DNA of 64,000 nt, from contig OX424564.1 of NCBI GenBank assembly GCA_949152475.1, positions 38,066,165 through 38,130,164 of the forward strand. Reading direction: 5' to 3'. Under the pieces are notes generated by a model that was given only the letters and a program-made list of their open reading frames with translations, had not been told where the DNA came from and made no database searches. The stretch is from Terebella lapidaria (Eukaryota > Annelida > Polychaeta > Terebellida > Terebellidae). A program made the position numbers and the translations under genes. This document shows, piece by piece, positions 23,553 through 34,855 of this stretch (position 1 is its first letter; each line of letters starts with the position of its first letter).

Positions 23553-23597
23553 CTTAATAAGTTCATTTGTATGCAAGTATTGATATATTTTAAAAAC
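23517..23597. repeat. Perfect 40-bp palindrome with 1-nt spacer
   Basis: The arm 23,517-23,556 is exactly complementary to 23,558-23,597, with a single A between. The left arm is the native end of copy B (compare 22,110-22,146 in copy A); the right arm is an inverted repeat of it. It probably arose by fold-back or template-switch repair, or is an assembly artefact. Confidence 0.95.
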
Positions 23598-24187
23598 AAG
23601 GTATCCGAACACATCAAAATCACGTTTATTTCAGAAGAAGAAAAACTACAGTGCTCATCTATATAATACGGCCTAAATGCATTAGTCACCCCGGAGGAAA
23701 ACAGGGGCCTGCCCCCCCCCCCTCTCCCCTAGATCCGCCCTTGTGAGTGACATTGTGTAGAGCGTTCAAAAGCAATGTGTCTCAAACGGACTAATTTCAA
23801 TGCAAAATGTGACGGTATCCAGTCAATTTAGTTGCTATGGCAACAAATAAAATTGATGGTTGTCGTGATTTTCCCATAATATATGTCCACTCACAAAAGC
23901 AAAAAATTCACCTTTAGAGCATTCACAAATGAATGTTCACGGCAGACTTGGTTGGGCAAGCGTAAATATATAGTATCCCTCCAATTTTTGTTTGTGGGAA
24001 AAGATAAATAAATAAATATAGAAATAAATAACACAAAAGAAATGTTATACAAGCGGTGCTTGAAGCGGTTTGATGTTATACCTATAATAACCACAAAACA
24101 TTCCATCAGTCCATGTCTGAACTTGAATACCCGGAATAGAGTTTGTAGGTACGGCAACTTTCGGTCTGGCTGTCACGTGGAGGAAAG

Positions 24188-24394
24188 CAAAGGCAAAACG
24201 CCGTATCTGCAATAATTCATGCACAAAACGTATTACACTCAAATAAGTTTTATACGTAGTTGTAATTATGTGATCAATAATTTATTGGTGGTTTATAAGC
24301 ACAATATAATAAATATGCCCATCTATAGGACGCCAAACAACAAAAACCGTTTTACTCAGTTTGACATTTTTGCAGATACGGCGTTTTGGCTTTG
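24188..24394. mobile_element. Small MITE-like inverted-repeat element
   Basis: CAAAGGCAAAACGCCGTATC at 24,188 with four further bases pairs with 24,371-24,394 over 24 bp with one mismatch. The 159-bp AT-rich interior has no ORF of note. The target duplication is unresolved. Confidence 0.6.
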
Positions 24395-24444
24395 TACCGC
24401 AGTTATAGTTACTAGCTTGCTGGTGACAAGCAATAACCCCAACA

Positions 24445-24777
24445 TATCCTCATAGATCATCATAAAGATAGTTAGTCAAGTCTCAAGCAGTACATCTATT
24501 GTTACCCTTCGTTATAATGTACAAAAATGCCAACGATTATTCTTAGTTAATGGGGAAACTCGACTGCACCAGTAAGGTGTATTTTCATGATTTGTATTTC
24601 TGTGCGAAATCAAAATGCTACGTGTATTGAGCTATTTGAGCTAACAAACCACAGTGCAGTGTGGCTGCATTTGAAACTCACAAGTGTCGGATTATTTCAG
24701 TCTTCTCCCCTCACTGTCTGAGTACATTTATTGATACTCTGAGAATGCTGGTTTTGACAAAACAAAGTTTAGATATT
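24445..24777. repeat. Segmental duplication X, copy 2
   Basis: Direct partner of 22,317-22,649 (offset 2,128 bp). After the shared block it continues into unrelated sequence rather than into another copy of the A/B unit. Confidence 0.9.
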
Positions 24778-27056
24778 GAAGAATTCAGATGTGAGTTGGC
24801 ATATGGCGATTTCGGTGGTGACCTTGAAATTAACATTTTATGAAGTTTAAAAGGTAAAACGGCAATTCCAGTGAAAACACATCAAGTTTTGTGTCTTAAT
24901 CCTGGATGAATCTTTAGTAAACTTTTTCAATTCTTGGGCTAAATATTAAAATAAACGCACATGGTTTGTCCAGGAGCTTCGGTTGTGAATATTTGGTAAC
25001 GCTTTTTTTCTATTTTGAAAATTTCGTATTTTAGGTTTATTGTTGTTATCATCAAATTCTTGTCGCAACGGTGGTAGTAAGTTGATACGTACACACCAAA
25101 CAAATACAAATTTTTCTGCACGTGACATTGCCTTTGGTTTTAAGTTTGTTATTTAATTTTGCTGATTTTAAGATTTCCGTTTATTATGGAAATACGTATA
25201 TAATAGACCATGAACTGCTGAATGACGAATACTTGAATCAATACTTGAGCTTTAGTGAGATGATTGACGAGTGCATATTCATACCCTAGGCCGCGAGTCT
25301 ATTGTACCTATATGGTGTATCGACGTACATGTATAATCTGTTGTGAAAGGTGTAAACCTTGGTACAATCACATTTGTCCACTTCATGTGCTTCTTTTTGT
25401 GGTGCAGTTGTGTGAACGTTGTGGTCCAGGAAGCCAAAGTAAAAAGTGTTTCTTTTTATGGTTGTTGTCACCATCTGGATGCTACTTGCGTGACTCATGC
25501 AGATTAGGTCGAAGACGGAGTACGACAGGTTGAGGTCGCCAGGCACTTTGATATTAGTTAGAGTGTAGTGTCCCGCTTGTGGCGACGTTAGGAGACTGGA
25601 CATTTAAGGCCTTGTTATTCAGGACGGGAGAGAGAAAGCCAACTTGATTGTGTACGAAGTCTCCAGAATGCCACTAGGCTCCAGACTCGTGTAGGCATCC
25701 AGCCTGTGAGAAACAGGTTGATTCCGATGGACTGAAAACCAGACGTCCGGCTGTTGCCCCTCGGTTCACCTCTAGACATCGTCAATTGAGGTTGGCCTGC
25801 TGTCGAGAACACGTTGACAGAACCATTAAGGCCTGGCCTTGCGTACTTGGTCATGCCTAACGAGACACAGCCAGATCTGTAGACCAATGTTGGCAGGGCG
25901 CAGCTGCAAGACGACAAACTGGAGTCTATCATGTTCCGATACGATGTCGCCCCTCAAAAAGTCAGAGATATTACACATACCTTCTGCACGGCTGAGAACT
26001 GGTCATTCACGGTTGAAAATATTGCAAATTATATCTTTAATATTCGAAACTATGAATTCACTGCTGAATATTCAGATTTTGGTGTTTAATTTATAAAAAT
26101 GGTCCACATTATTCTGATGTTATTGAAGTGTGCATCCCAATGTAGTGGCCAAACCGAAGTGAATTCTGAGATCGACTGTCGCTGTTTTGCCACTTTCAGT
26201 TCAATTATAATTTATTAATTGTTGCAAATAACACTGAACAGTTTGACATCACAATTTTATATCTAGCATCAATACTAAAAAAAACTGGTACCTCAGATCC
26301 GCCATCGTCGCCGCCACCTGAACGCGCATAATTGTGATTCTCAGATTGAAGTGCAACGTTTTTAGATCTGCAACCAGGATTGTCCGATTTCACCAACACA
26401 TCTCTTCAAATGAAAAATAGATTGTAGTTTGTTCCAAGATGGAAATGGGTACTCGATTCAACAGACCATTGAACTACTAGCCTAATTGATCGATTTATCG
26501 GGAGCATGCCCAAGGCGTCTCAGAATGTATCCAGACAAGCGGAAGTCGCACCCGTTGAATATCCTGTCAGGTGCAGGAAGAGTGCTCCGGAACATAGCTT
26601 TGTCCAGTGTGTGTTTATTTGGCGATTTCTGTGTTGGGAATTGTTGCCGATATTGTCTTTTGGTTGCAAATTTGAAAAAAAAGTGGTGTAAGTTTTTAAG
26701 AAATGTGCTTTGATACAGACTCACCAATGAAATGTACAGCAGGAAACAATTGGGTAAAACTTATAAAGTTTTAGATTTATCCCAACTTTCGCTTTGTAAT
26801 GGACAGTCATATAGGCACATGTAACTTCTTGTGCTGCTTGTTCTATATTCAATAAGGACGAAAAAGGAGCGAGACGTATTGAATGGTATGCTTTAGTTTA
26901 AACATATTTATTCAAATTGGATTACTCAATAGCCAGAGGCTGGTCATGGACTTTTTCAATGAAAAATATAAAAAGTAAAGATAATAAAAAAAGAAAAAGG
27001 GAAAAAGTAAAAAAAAAAAAACGCACACACAAAAAAATTAGCCGAAGGGCTAAGAA
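24778..27056. other. Interspersed DNA, nothing firmly recognised
   Basis: Several ORFs of 60-105 codons lie on both strands (for example 25,286-25,603 and 25,615-25,932, minus) without recognisable domains. The stretch 26,895-27,050 ends in A-rich sequence and begins with TTTATTCAAATTGGA, which looks like the 3' end of a LINE on the minus strand. Confidence 0.4.
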
Positions 27057-29229
27057 AGGTTACCGGACAATACATATTTAGATATTAGTAGTTTGTCCCG
27101 TGACCTTGAAAATAAGGTCATTGGTCAATTCAAGGACACAATAGTATTCGGCATATGTCATTTCTAGTATGTCCACAACTGATTTTTAAGCTGTAAAGTC
27201 AATAATAAGCGAAATATTAGCCACCATGTCCTGCGACCTTGAAAATGAGGTCAAAGGTTGAATTCAAGGTCATAGCAAATTTCAGCTTATATCATTTCCT
27301 ATACGTTCATAATTGATTCCTAAGCTATGGAGTCGATAATAAGCGAGCTAATAGCCATTTTGTCCTGTGACCTTGAAAATTAGGTCAAAGGTGAAGTTCA
27401 AGGTCATGACAATGTTCAGAATATATCATTTTCTATATGTCCACAATTGATTGCTAAGCTGTAAAGTCGATAAAAAGCGAGATATTAGCCATTTCGTTCT
27501 CTGACCTTGAAAATGAGGTCAAAGGTCAAATTCAAGGTCATAGCAATATTCAGGATATATCATTTCCTATATGTTCATAACTGATTCCTAAGCGGTAAAA
27601 TTGATAATAAGCAAGATATTAACCATTTTGTCCTGCGACATTGAAAATGAGGTCAAAGGTCAAGTTCTAGGTCATGACAATGTTCAGAATATATCATTTT
27701 CTATATGTTCACAATTGATTGCTAAGCTGTAAAGTCGATAATAAGTGAGATATTAGCCATTTTGTCCTGTGATCCTGAAAATGAGGTCAGAGGTCAAATT
27801 CAAGGTCATGACAATATTCAGCATATATCATTTCCTATATGTCCACAAATGATCCTTTAGCTGTAAAATCGATAATAAGTGCGATATTAGCCATTTTGTC
27901 CTGTGACCTTGAAAATGAGGTCAAAGGTCAAAATCAACATCATCAGAATATTTGGCATATATCGTTTCCTATATGTCCACAATTGATTCCCGAGCTGTAA
28001 AGTCGATAATAAGCGAGATATTAGCCAATTTGTGCTCTGACCTTGAAACTGAGGTCGGAGGTCAAATTCGAGGTCACGAGAATATTCAGCATATATCATT
28101 TCCTATATGTCCACAATTGATCCCTAAGCTGTAAAATCGATAATAAGTGAGATATTAGCCATTTTGTCCTGTGACCTTGAAAATGAGATCAAAAGTCAAA
28201 TTCAAGGTTATCAGAATATTCAGCATATATCATTTCCTATATGTCCACAATTGATTCCTAAGCTGTAAAGTCGATAATGAACGAGATATTAGCCATTTTG
28301 TGCTCTGACCTTGAAACCGAGGTCAGAGGTCAACTTCAAAGTCACAAAAATATTCGACATATATCATTTCCTATATGTCCACAATTGATTCCTAGTCTCT
28401 AATCTCAATATTAAGTGAGATATTAGGCTTAATGTGTCCCATTATAAAGCATAGGAGAATTTAACATGGGACAGTCCCATTTGGGCCGAGTTTGGGCCCA
28501 AAATGGCCAACTTCGAGCAACTCAAGCGCAACGAAATTTATACATGTGACAGGGGTACATATGAGGAGTGTTATGCATCAATAAGAAAAAAAGTTACTGA
28601 ACAGATTTTGAGAAAACGACCATCAAAGTCCAAAATTGGCCATTTTGAGACGAAAACGGCCGCTCTGACCTTGAAACCGAGGTCAGAGGTCAAATTCAAG
28701 GTCACGAGAATATTCAGCATATATGATTTCCTATATGTCCACAATTGATTCTTAGTCTCTAATATCACATGTTTCAATTTTAAGTGAGATATTAGGCTTA
28801 ATGTGTCCCATTATAAAGGATAGGAGAATTTAACATGGGAAAGTCCCATCTGGGCCGAGTTGGGCCCAAAATGGCTCACTTCGAGCGATTCAAGGGCAAC
28901 GAAATTTATACATGTCACAGGGGTACATAGGAGGAGTGTCATGCATCAATAAGAAAAAAAGTTACTGAACAGATTTTGAGAAAACGACCATCAAAGTCCA
29001 AAATTGGCCATTTTTCGACGAAAACGGCCGCCATTTTGAAAAAAAATGCGAAAATAAAAAAAAACTAAAAAAAATTTCCTGGAAACATTTTTAGGTATTT
29101 TTGTGCAAAATTTCAGAAATATTCGCCTCTAAATTTTAATGATAAAAATGTGGACGGACGGACGACGGACGCCGGACGACGGACGCAACGCCACGGCAAT
29201 AGGTTATGGGACCGAAGGTCCGGTAACCT
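27057..29229. mobile_element. TIR element carrying an internal 134-bp satellite array
   Basis: The ends are AGGTTACCGGA (27,057-27,067) and its exact complement TCCGGTAACCT (29,219-29,229). The interior holds the satellite described separately (27,102 to about 28,435), then two copies of a block starting near 28,430 and 28,795 (AATGTGTCCCATTATAAAG, then GGGCCGAGTTTGGGCCC or a shorter form, AAAGTTACTGAACAGATTTT), then an A-rich stretch and a (GACGGAC)-like tract at 29,150-29,190. No transposase is seen. A piece with the same terminus is at 4169. Confidence 0.75.
27102..28435. repeat. Satellite array, 134-bp unit, about ten copies
   Basis: Successive GACCTTG starts lie at 27102, 27235, 27369, 27503, 27637, 27771, 27905, 28039, 28173 and 28307, a spacing of 134 bp (133 once). 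One displaced copy is at about 28,667. Each unit has a TGACCTTGAAAATGAGGTCA core, a second AGGTCA half-site after one base, and usually TTCAAGGTCA. ATATCATTTCCTATATGTCC and AGTCGATAATAAGCGAGATA follow. It is non-coding. Confidence 0.95.
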
Positions 29230-29509
29230 AAAAACGAAAAGAACAAAAAAGTTGATACGTATATACATACAAACTCATAGAACATTGCAAAGTATAACTT
29301 CCAAAATAATACCAAGAGTGTAATACAAACATCAAACAACCTATCATATGATATACAAGTATCATATACTGATACATGTAGATATATCAACTAGCTGTCT
29401 ATACAAACATTCAATTGATGGAGATATCATCTACTGTACTAGCAAACTTGATCATAATAAATGTCCATCTACATTTTCCCTAACTTAAGTAGCAACATGT
29501 GTCTGTACA

Positions 29510-29875
29510 TGACAAACTTGATTATACACAACTTATATACGCTATTTCAGAGATAGTTGCAGCTATATAAATTTTGTTCACTTTTTTTTATTTTGTTTCA
29601 AGACTGTGTCGACAGAAATATGTTCCACTGGGACTAATAACTATCTGTTGGATATGCTGGACATCATCACGATCAGTACACAAAATCGACATAATATGAC
29701 AAATATCACTCATTTTTCTAAAAGTCATTATCGGTGTTACATGTGGGAAGGGAATGCTCATTTATTTCGGAACACCTGATTTCACCATTTAATGGCCATG
29801 TATGGGATTCATGGAGTTCCCATATATTTCCCGATTTTGCCTGACATCGAACTCGGTTTTGGTTACGTTTCGGAA
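29510..29875 (+). pseudogene. Relic of the Penelope-like RT family, 3' end
   Basis: 29,530-29,565 resembles the segment encoding SQLIRYSRASCKYED at 52,210-52,255. 29,742-29,870 resembles 52,458-52,590 downstream of that RT (AATGCTCA, CGGAACACCTGATTTCACC, ATGGCCAT blocks). The sequence between them is decayed. No usable frame remains. Confidence 0.55.
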
Positions 29876-30019
29876 GACTTAATAATGGCAATGGTGCCAT
29901 GTATTGCTCTTAGCACTACAGTATCATTGTTACACTTCATAGATTTATTTCCCAATAATGGTGCGCACAATACACTCGTATACACAAAGTCACAATATTC
30001 AGACAGATACATAATATGC

Positions 30020-31450
30020 TCAATATTTTCCCAAATCTAAAACGTTGGTTGAGACGTCACAAAAAAGCAAGAGATAAATATGATAGTAATTGTAGGTCCC
30101 TCCATTTTTCTAGAAACAATTCTAACTTGAGTTGTTCTTTCTTTGGAATTTTGTCTTCATTCCTACTATCTTTGGTGGTAATAGATTGATACTTACATTC
30201 ATACAGTTTATAACGCCAGTTCCTGATGGTAAACAGCTCTTTAGTTTGCAGGTTTAAATATATCTTTTCGTAATAAAGTATAACGAATCATACCCTGTTG
30301 CAGGGGATTGTACCCAGTATTCCTTCTCATCATTACATTCGTCAAGATCGCTTCCGAATTTAGGTAATTTACCACAATATTTATGCCAAAATTTTACAGC
30401 AAAGATACATTTTAAACATAGGGGTATATATCTTTTTTTTTTTACAAAACGAACACTTTGGCGTATGTATAATACCTATTCTAGATAGAAAGGCATCTAC
30501 AGACAAAATGATGTATAATAATCTCTACAGAACTGTAAGTGTAGTAGATTTACAGAAACAGGGAGAGCATACACCTTCTTGAAATGCATTTTTCAATCAG
30601 TATATAATGTAGCAACATTAAACCACCTGGACCAGAAGTATTGTGGTATTTTTGGTATTTCTACAATTTTCGTCACAATATTTGGATATACAAAACTTTA
30701 TCAGGTTTTATAATGGCCGTGAGTTTGTTCTCTTTACAAGAATTATTCTATTCAACTCCAGTGTCTTTGATCAGTATAATGCTGTGAAAATGCGTAAAAT
30801 TTGTTTCTATTTTATATTATTCGGTAAATGCGGAAAAGGTAATAAATTCACCATCTTTCAACAAATCTCTTTTGTATGTATTTTACGCCTCTGATATTCT
30901 AGTTTGGGGGAAAATATTTCCGTGTTGGTTACTCTAATATGGGAGTTATACCAAATAAATTGATTTTTCATCTTTTTATTTTTTTTGTATCTAAGTATTG
31001 TTTTAAGTTTTTATCTGTGGGTGTATCCACATTAGGTTCGAAAGAGTAGTCGAACCATGCAGTAATTACATTTTTGATGAATTGTATCGCAATCAACAAA
31101 AATTGGTAGTGTATCTTATGGAGATTGTTTTCAAGAAATTCTACTATATCGATCAAGTGCTCTGTTATACATATGTCGAATAATTCTTTCCATTCTCCAG
31201 GTATATTTGCGAACAATCGCTCCAAGGCACTATCGTGAGATGCGATGAACTTGATTGCTAAACCTCCATTATTTCTGGTATTGTGATAACATTTCGTTTT
31301 ATTTTATCGGGCTTACCTTTCCATAAAAAAGTGAAATGTCAAAGAATTGATATTTGTATATACGATGTCGTAGGAGTGGGCAATAAATGTAATAGATGTA
31401 AATACGTTTTTGCAAGGTAAAGTCAAATCGCTTTGTTTCAGTTTATTGAT
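30020..31450 (-). pseudogene. Probable L1/Tx1-like LINE C-terminal relic
   Basis: On the minus strand, broken frames read in order FHFFMERQAR..NKTKCY and NNGGLAIK (31,250-31,320; compare the FxWxGKPxKIxR and GGL block of L1-type C-termini), the ORF 30,968-31,225 and later HTPKCSFCKK near 30,450 (compare the CxxC knuckle of L1-type C-termini). Stops and shifts are frequent. The catalytic RT core is not seen. The assignment rests on motif order only. Confidence 0.4.
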
Positions 31451-32299
31451 GAGAATATCCATTTTTCCTTAAAGACGGACAAACATCGCTCACGATATGT
31501 TTCACGATATGGAGCCAAATGGCGAATACATCAGTTTTTTTTTATATTCAAAGCAGATATTTTCTGAAAGTTTATGAACAAATGTCTTAGGGAATCTTCA
31601 CAATTTGTGTGTGTGTCTTTATATTGCATTTAACCCAATGAATTCTGTTATGGCCGGAGTTGAGTTTACTAAAGTTTTTACATAAATCCCACTCATCAAG
31701 GTCACGTGATCCGATTGTACTCTTTTGAGACTTCTCTCCTGTACTTGAAGTAGGATTTCTTTTTGGACGAACTCTACTGTATACTCTTGCCCCGGAAATT
31801 CATTATCATTGTATCCTATAAAAGCTGGGGGTCTGCAAAATGCTGAGTAATTGAATCGGTCTCGTACAAAATGCAATTGTCAACATTATGTAATAGAAAA
31901 GCTATACGCAAACAAAGCGCGACAACCACACACCATGTGACATGTTGTCTGTCGACCAGTAGGTCCATTAATTTAACATGGAAGGATACTTTTTTGTCAC
32001 ACATGTACGTGTTTACTCGTGAGAGTAAGGAGATATTCTGGTCACAAAAATTATTTTTGACATTATATAGATGTGCAGAGATTCGCACAATATGAAATTT
32101 GTAAGTGCTCAATAAAAAAAACCTTAGTCACCACATCTGCCAAATTTAACGACTTGTGTAAACAAAACCCGACTCCACTTGATACTCTCCCTACCAATTC
32201 TGATTCCGTCACCCCTCATATATGTTATTACCCCTCACAATATAATATTAATATCAATATTACCCCGCACATTCTTGCACGAAAGGTTTAGGGGCGAGA
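31451..32299. other. Nothing firmly recognised
   Basis: Minus-strand ORFs 31,619-31,876 and 31,816-32,112 overlap in different frames. They could be further decayed mobile-element coding sequence, but I see no diagnostic motif. Confidence 0.35.
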
Positions 32300-32715
32300 G
32301 AGATGAAAGCATATACTCGACGGAGAACTATGAAATGGAAGAACTCCGCTGAAAGCCAATAATGGAATGAAGGGCGATTTCGGAGCTCAGTCTCGTTCTA
32401 CATAGGAACTAATTCTGGCATCATGATGGCAGTATTCGAGTGTTTACTTGTAATCACCACATGCTCATTTCGGGGCACATTTCTCGGGACTAGGTCACAT
32501 AGGACTGGATGCTATGAGATGGGCGCCATCTGTTTTTGAGGTATGTGTAATTTGACGTCTTCAATAAATGTATGTGTTAGTTTTATGTGTGTATATATTC
32601 TATGTGTTATAAATATCACACTGTGTTGCAGAACGGAACAGTTGGTCCACATGCTCGCACACACGTGCGTGTGTATTAGACTTCAGGCTGAGGAATGGAG
32701 CAGCTTTACAAACGG
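32300..32715 (+). repeat. Dispersed repeat family, copy 2
   Basis: It shares GGCGATTT, AGTCTCGTTCTACATAGGAA, CATCATGATGG, GAGTGTTTACTTGTAA, TCACATAGGACTGGATGCTA and CTCGCACACACGTGCGTGTG with the copies at 19,722-20,990 and 35,325-35,760. It has no ORF in common, so the family is probably non-coding (SINE- or MITE-like). Confidence 0.75.
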
Positions 32716-33089
32716 AACTGGAACACCATCGCAAAGCATAACGTGGCGGGTAATATCTATTTATTACTATACCGCTATATTCCTAGCCAGTATTTCAACC
32801 AGTGTTTGATTCCCGGCCTTTTTTCCAAATGTTGTGATGGAGGTCTGCAAGTCCGTAAGAAATTGTCGTTTGACACTCAGGTGAAGTGGGTCACGTTATG
32901 ATGAGATATCATCTAGCATCGCAATCATAGCTGCAAAATCAGCTTTTAAAAATTGGAGTATGATTCTATCTGGTGTACAGAAGAAACAACTATAGTTATT
33001 ATTCTACACACTGTCTATAAAGTTAGGATGCCTTTGAGTACATGCCAAATCAAAATACATGCCAAAATTTATTTTCAAATGACCTCATA

Positions 33090-33190
33090 TACTTAGTAGC
33101 TTCTTGGTGTAAATCCATATTCCAGCAACCAAACATAGGAGGCAATTGAGAATCAGACATTTGTACTACATTTTGGATAGGCCTTTGTAC
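33090..33190. repeat. Short dispersed repeat, related to 22,150-22,270
   Basis: CCAGCAACCAAACATAGGAG, GGCAATTGAGAATCA and ATTTTGGATAGGCCTTTGT match the earlier copy with changes. Confidence 0.55.
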
Positions 33191-33225
33191 GATGGTTTCT
33201 ATCTGCCAAAAGAAGAAATATGCAG

Positions 33226-33930
33226 TCAATTTCAACGCGTCGAAAATATTTTCGATGCATCTGAAACATTTTTGACGCATCTATTTTCGATGCGTCTAAA
33301 ACATTTTTGATGCATCTAAAAACTATTTCCGATGCGTCTGGAACATTTCCAACATTCACAAATCGAAAATACTTCATGCTTAAGATGCACCTAATAATTT
33401 CCGATGCATAAACATCAGAACTGTTTCATACGCATCTTAAAGTATTTTCTATGCATCAAAAATGTTTTAGATGCATCGAAAATATTTTAGATGCATAGAA
33501 AATGTTTCAGATGAGTTGGAAATGTTTTAGACGCATCATCTGAAATATTTTAGAAGCATTGAAAATGTTTTAGAGGCATCGAGAATAATTTCTGATGTAT
33601 CGAGAATATTTTAGATGCATCGAGAATAGCTTTAGACGCATCGAAACTATTTTAGACGCATCGAAAATGTTTTAGATGCATCGAAAATATTTTAGACACA
33701 TCAAAAATAAACTAACACTTAAAATATTTTAGAAGCATTGAAAATGTTTTAGAAGCATTGAGAATAATTTTAGATGTATCGAGAATATTTTAGATGCATC
33801 GAGAATAGTTTCAGATGCATCGAAAATATTTTAGACGCATCAAAAATGTTTTAGATGCATCGAAAATATTTTAGACACATCAAAAATAAACTAACAATTA
33901 AACTATTTTCGATGCGTCTGAAATATATCC
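33226..33930. repeat. Minisatellite with 20-bp unit like ATGCATCGAAAATATTTTAG
   Basis: Units GAAAATGTTTTAGATGCATC run at 20-21 bp spacing from about 33,420 to 33,890. Reverse-orientation units (GATGCATCTGAAACATTTTT) occupy 33,230-33,350 and the right end (TTTTCGATGCGTCTGAAATA). A block at about 33,580-33,700 is repeated at about 33,765-33,890. Layout and unit resemble the fold-back at 5227-6407, but a pair of matching outer ends was not found. Confidence 0.8.
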
Positions 33931-34617
33931 GACGCATCTGAAAGTGCTGTATTTCATAATTTCCTCTTAAAGCTACTGCTCGGGAGCAATACTGAAACTT
34001 TGGGACCCATTCAAGAATCCAGGGTCCTTGGATCATAACATCTAGATCCTGCACCAGTTATGGTTGGTCAGTTCTACATAAATTTTACGTTTATTTTACC
34101 TGTCGCTGAAACGTGTATCTGTGTACATATAACATATGCCAACTGGATACCAACTTGATGACTTGATGATTTTACCAACTTGATGACTTTTATTTTTGCA
34201 AAGCCTTATATCACTAGGAGTAATATTCCAAAGTCAACAGCATATGGCATGTAATCTGTCGTCGCCTAAATTTTTATATTCAAGGCTTATAGGCGAATCT
34301 TTTTCGAATTTTGAACGAGAGCAATTGAAGATAATTGAAGATAATTTAATTTTTCATATTCATTTTCACATTTCTTTCAAAGCAACAGCTGGTGATAATG
34401 CCCAATTTTGGACAAAAAAAATATATTTAGAATTTAGAATTTTCAAAAAGTAAATGGTGCAAAACATCGCCATTCATTTATATTGCAAGGAATCTAAAAA
34501 AATCTTCTACTTATGAAATTCTGTCCTTTTAAGAATTTAGAGTTTTATAAAAATGGTGGATTGGTTTTTACTTCGAAATTTGTGATAATGAGAAAGAATG
34601 TATTCACAATCTGAATG
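33931..34617. other. Nothing recognised
   Basis: An 85-codon plus-strand ORF (34,196-34,453) has no domain signature. No repeat partner was seen. Confidence 0.4.
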
Positions 34618-34855
34618 TAGTACTTCATGCGAACGACTTGGTACTTCGTGCGAATGCAGTAGTACTTTGTGCAAACGACTTAGTACTTCTAAAATGACTC
34701 AGCATTTCATGCAACCCAAGTAGTACTCCGTGCGAACAACTTAGTACTTAATGCAAACGACTTAGTACTTCGTGCAAATGACTTAGTAATTCGTGCGAAT
34801 GAAGTTGTATTTCGTGCAAACGAAATAGTACTTCGTGGGAACGACTTCGTAGATT
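34618..34855. repeat. Minisatellite with 21-bp unit
   Basis: About eleven units of the type TAGTACTTCGTGCAAATGAC plus one base. Because 21 is a multiple of three, ORFs run through it, but the sequence diverges too freely to look coding. A short piece of the same repeat is at 17,913-17,965. Confidence 0.9.

Noticed and set aside
28503..28748. 81-codon ORF in the satellite-bearing element
   Set aside because: It spans one copy of an internal repeated block and a satellite unit; the parallel copy at 28,860 does not preserve the frame.
30968..31225. 85-codon minus-strand ORF as a host gene
   Set aside because: It sits between broken LINE-like motifs in order and is better read as part of an L1/Tx1-like relic.
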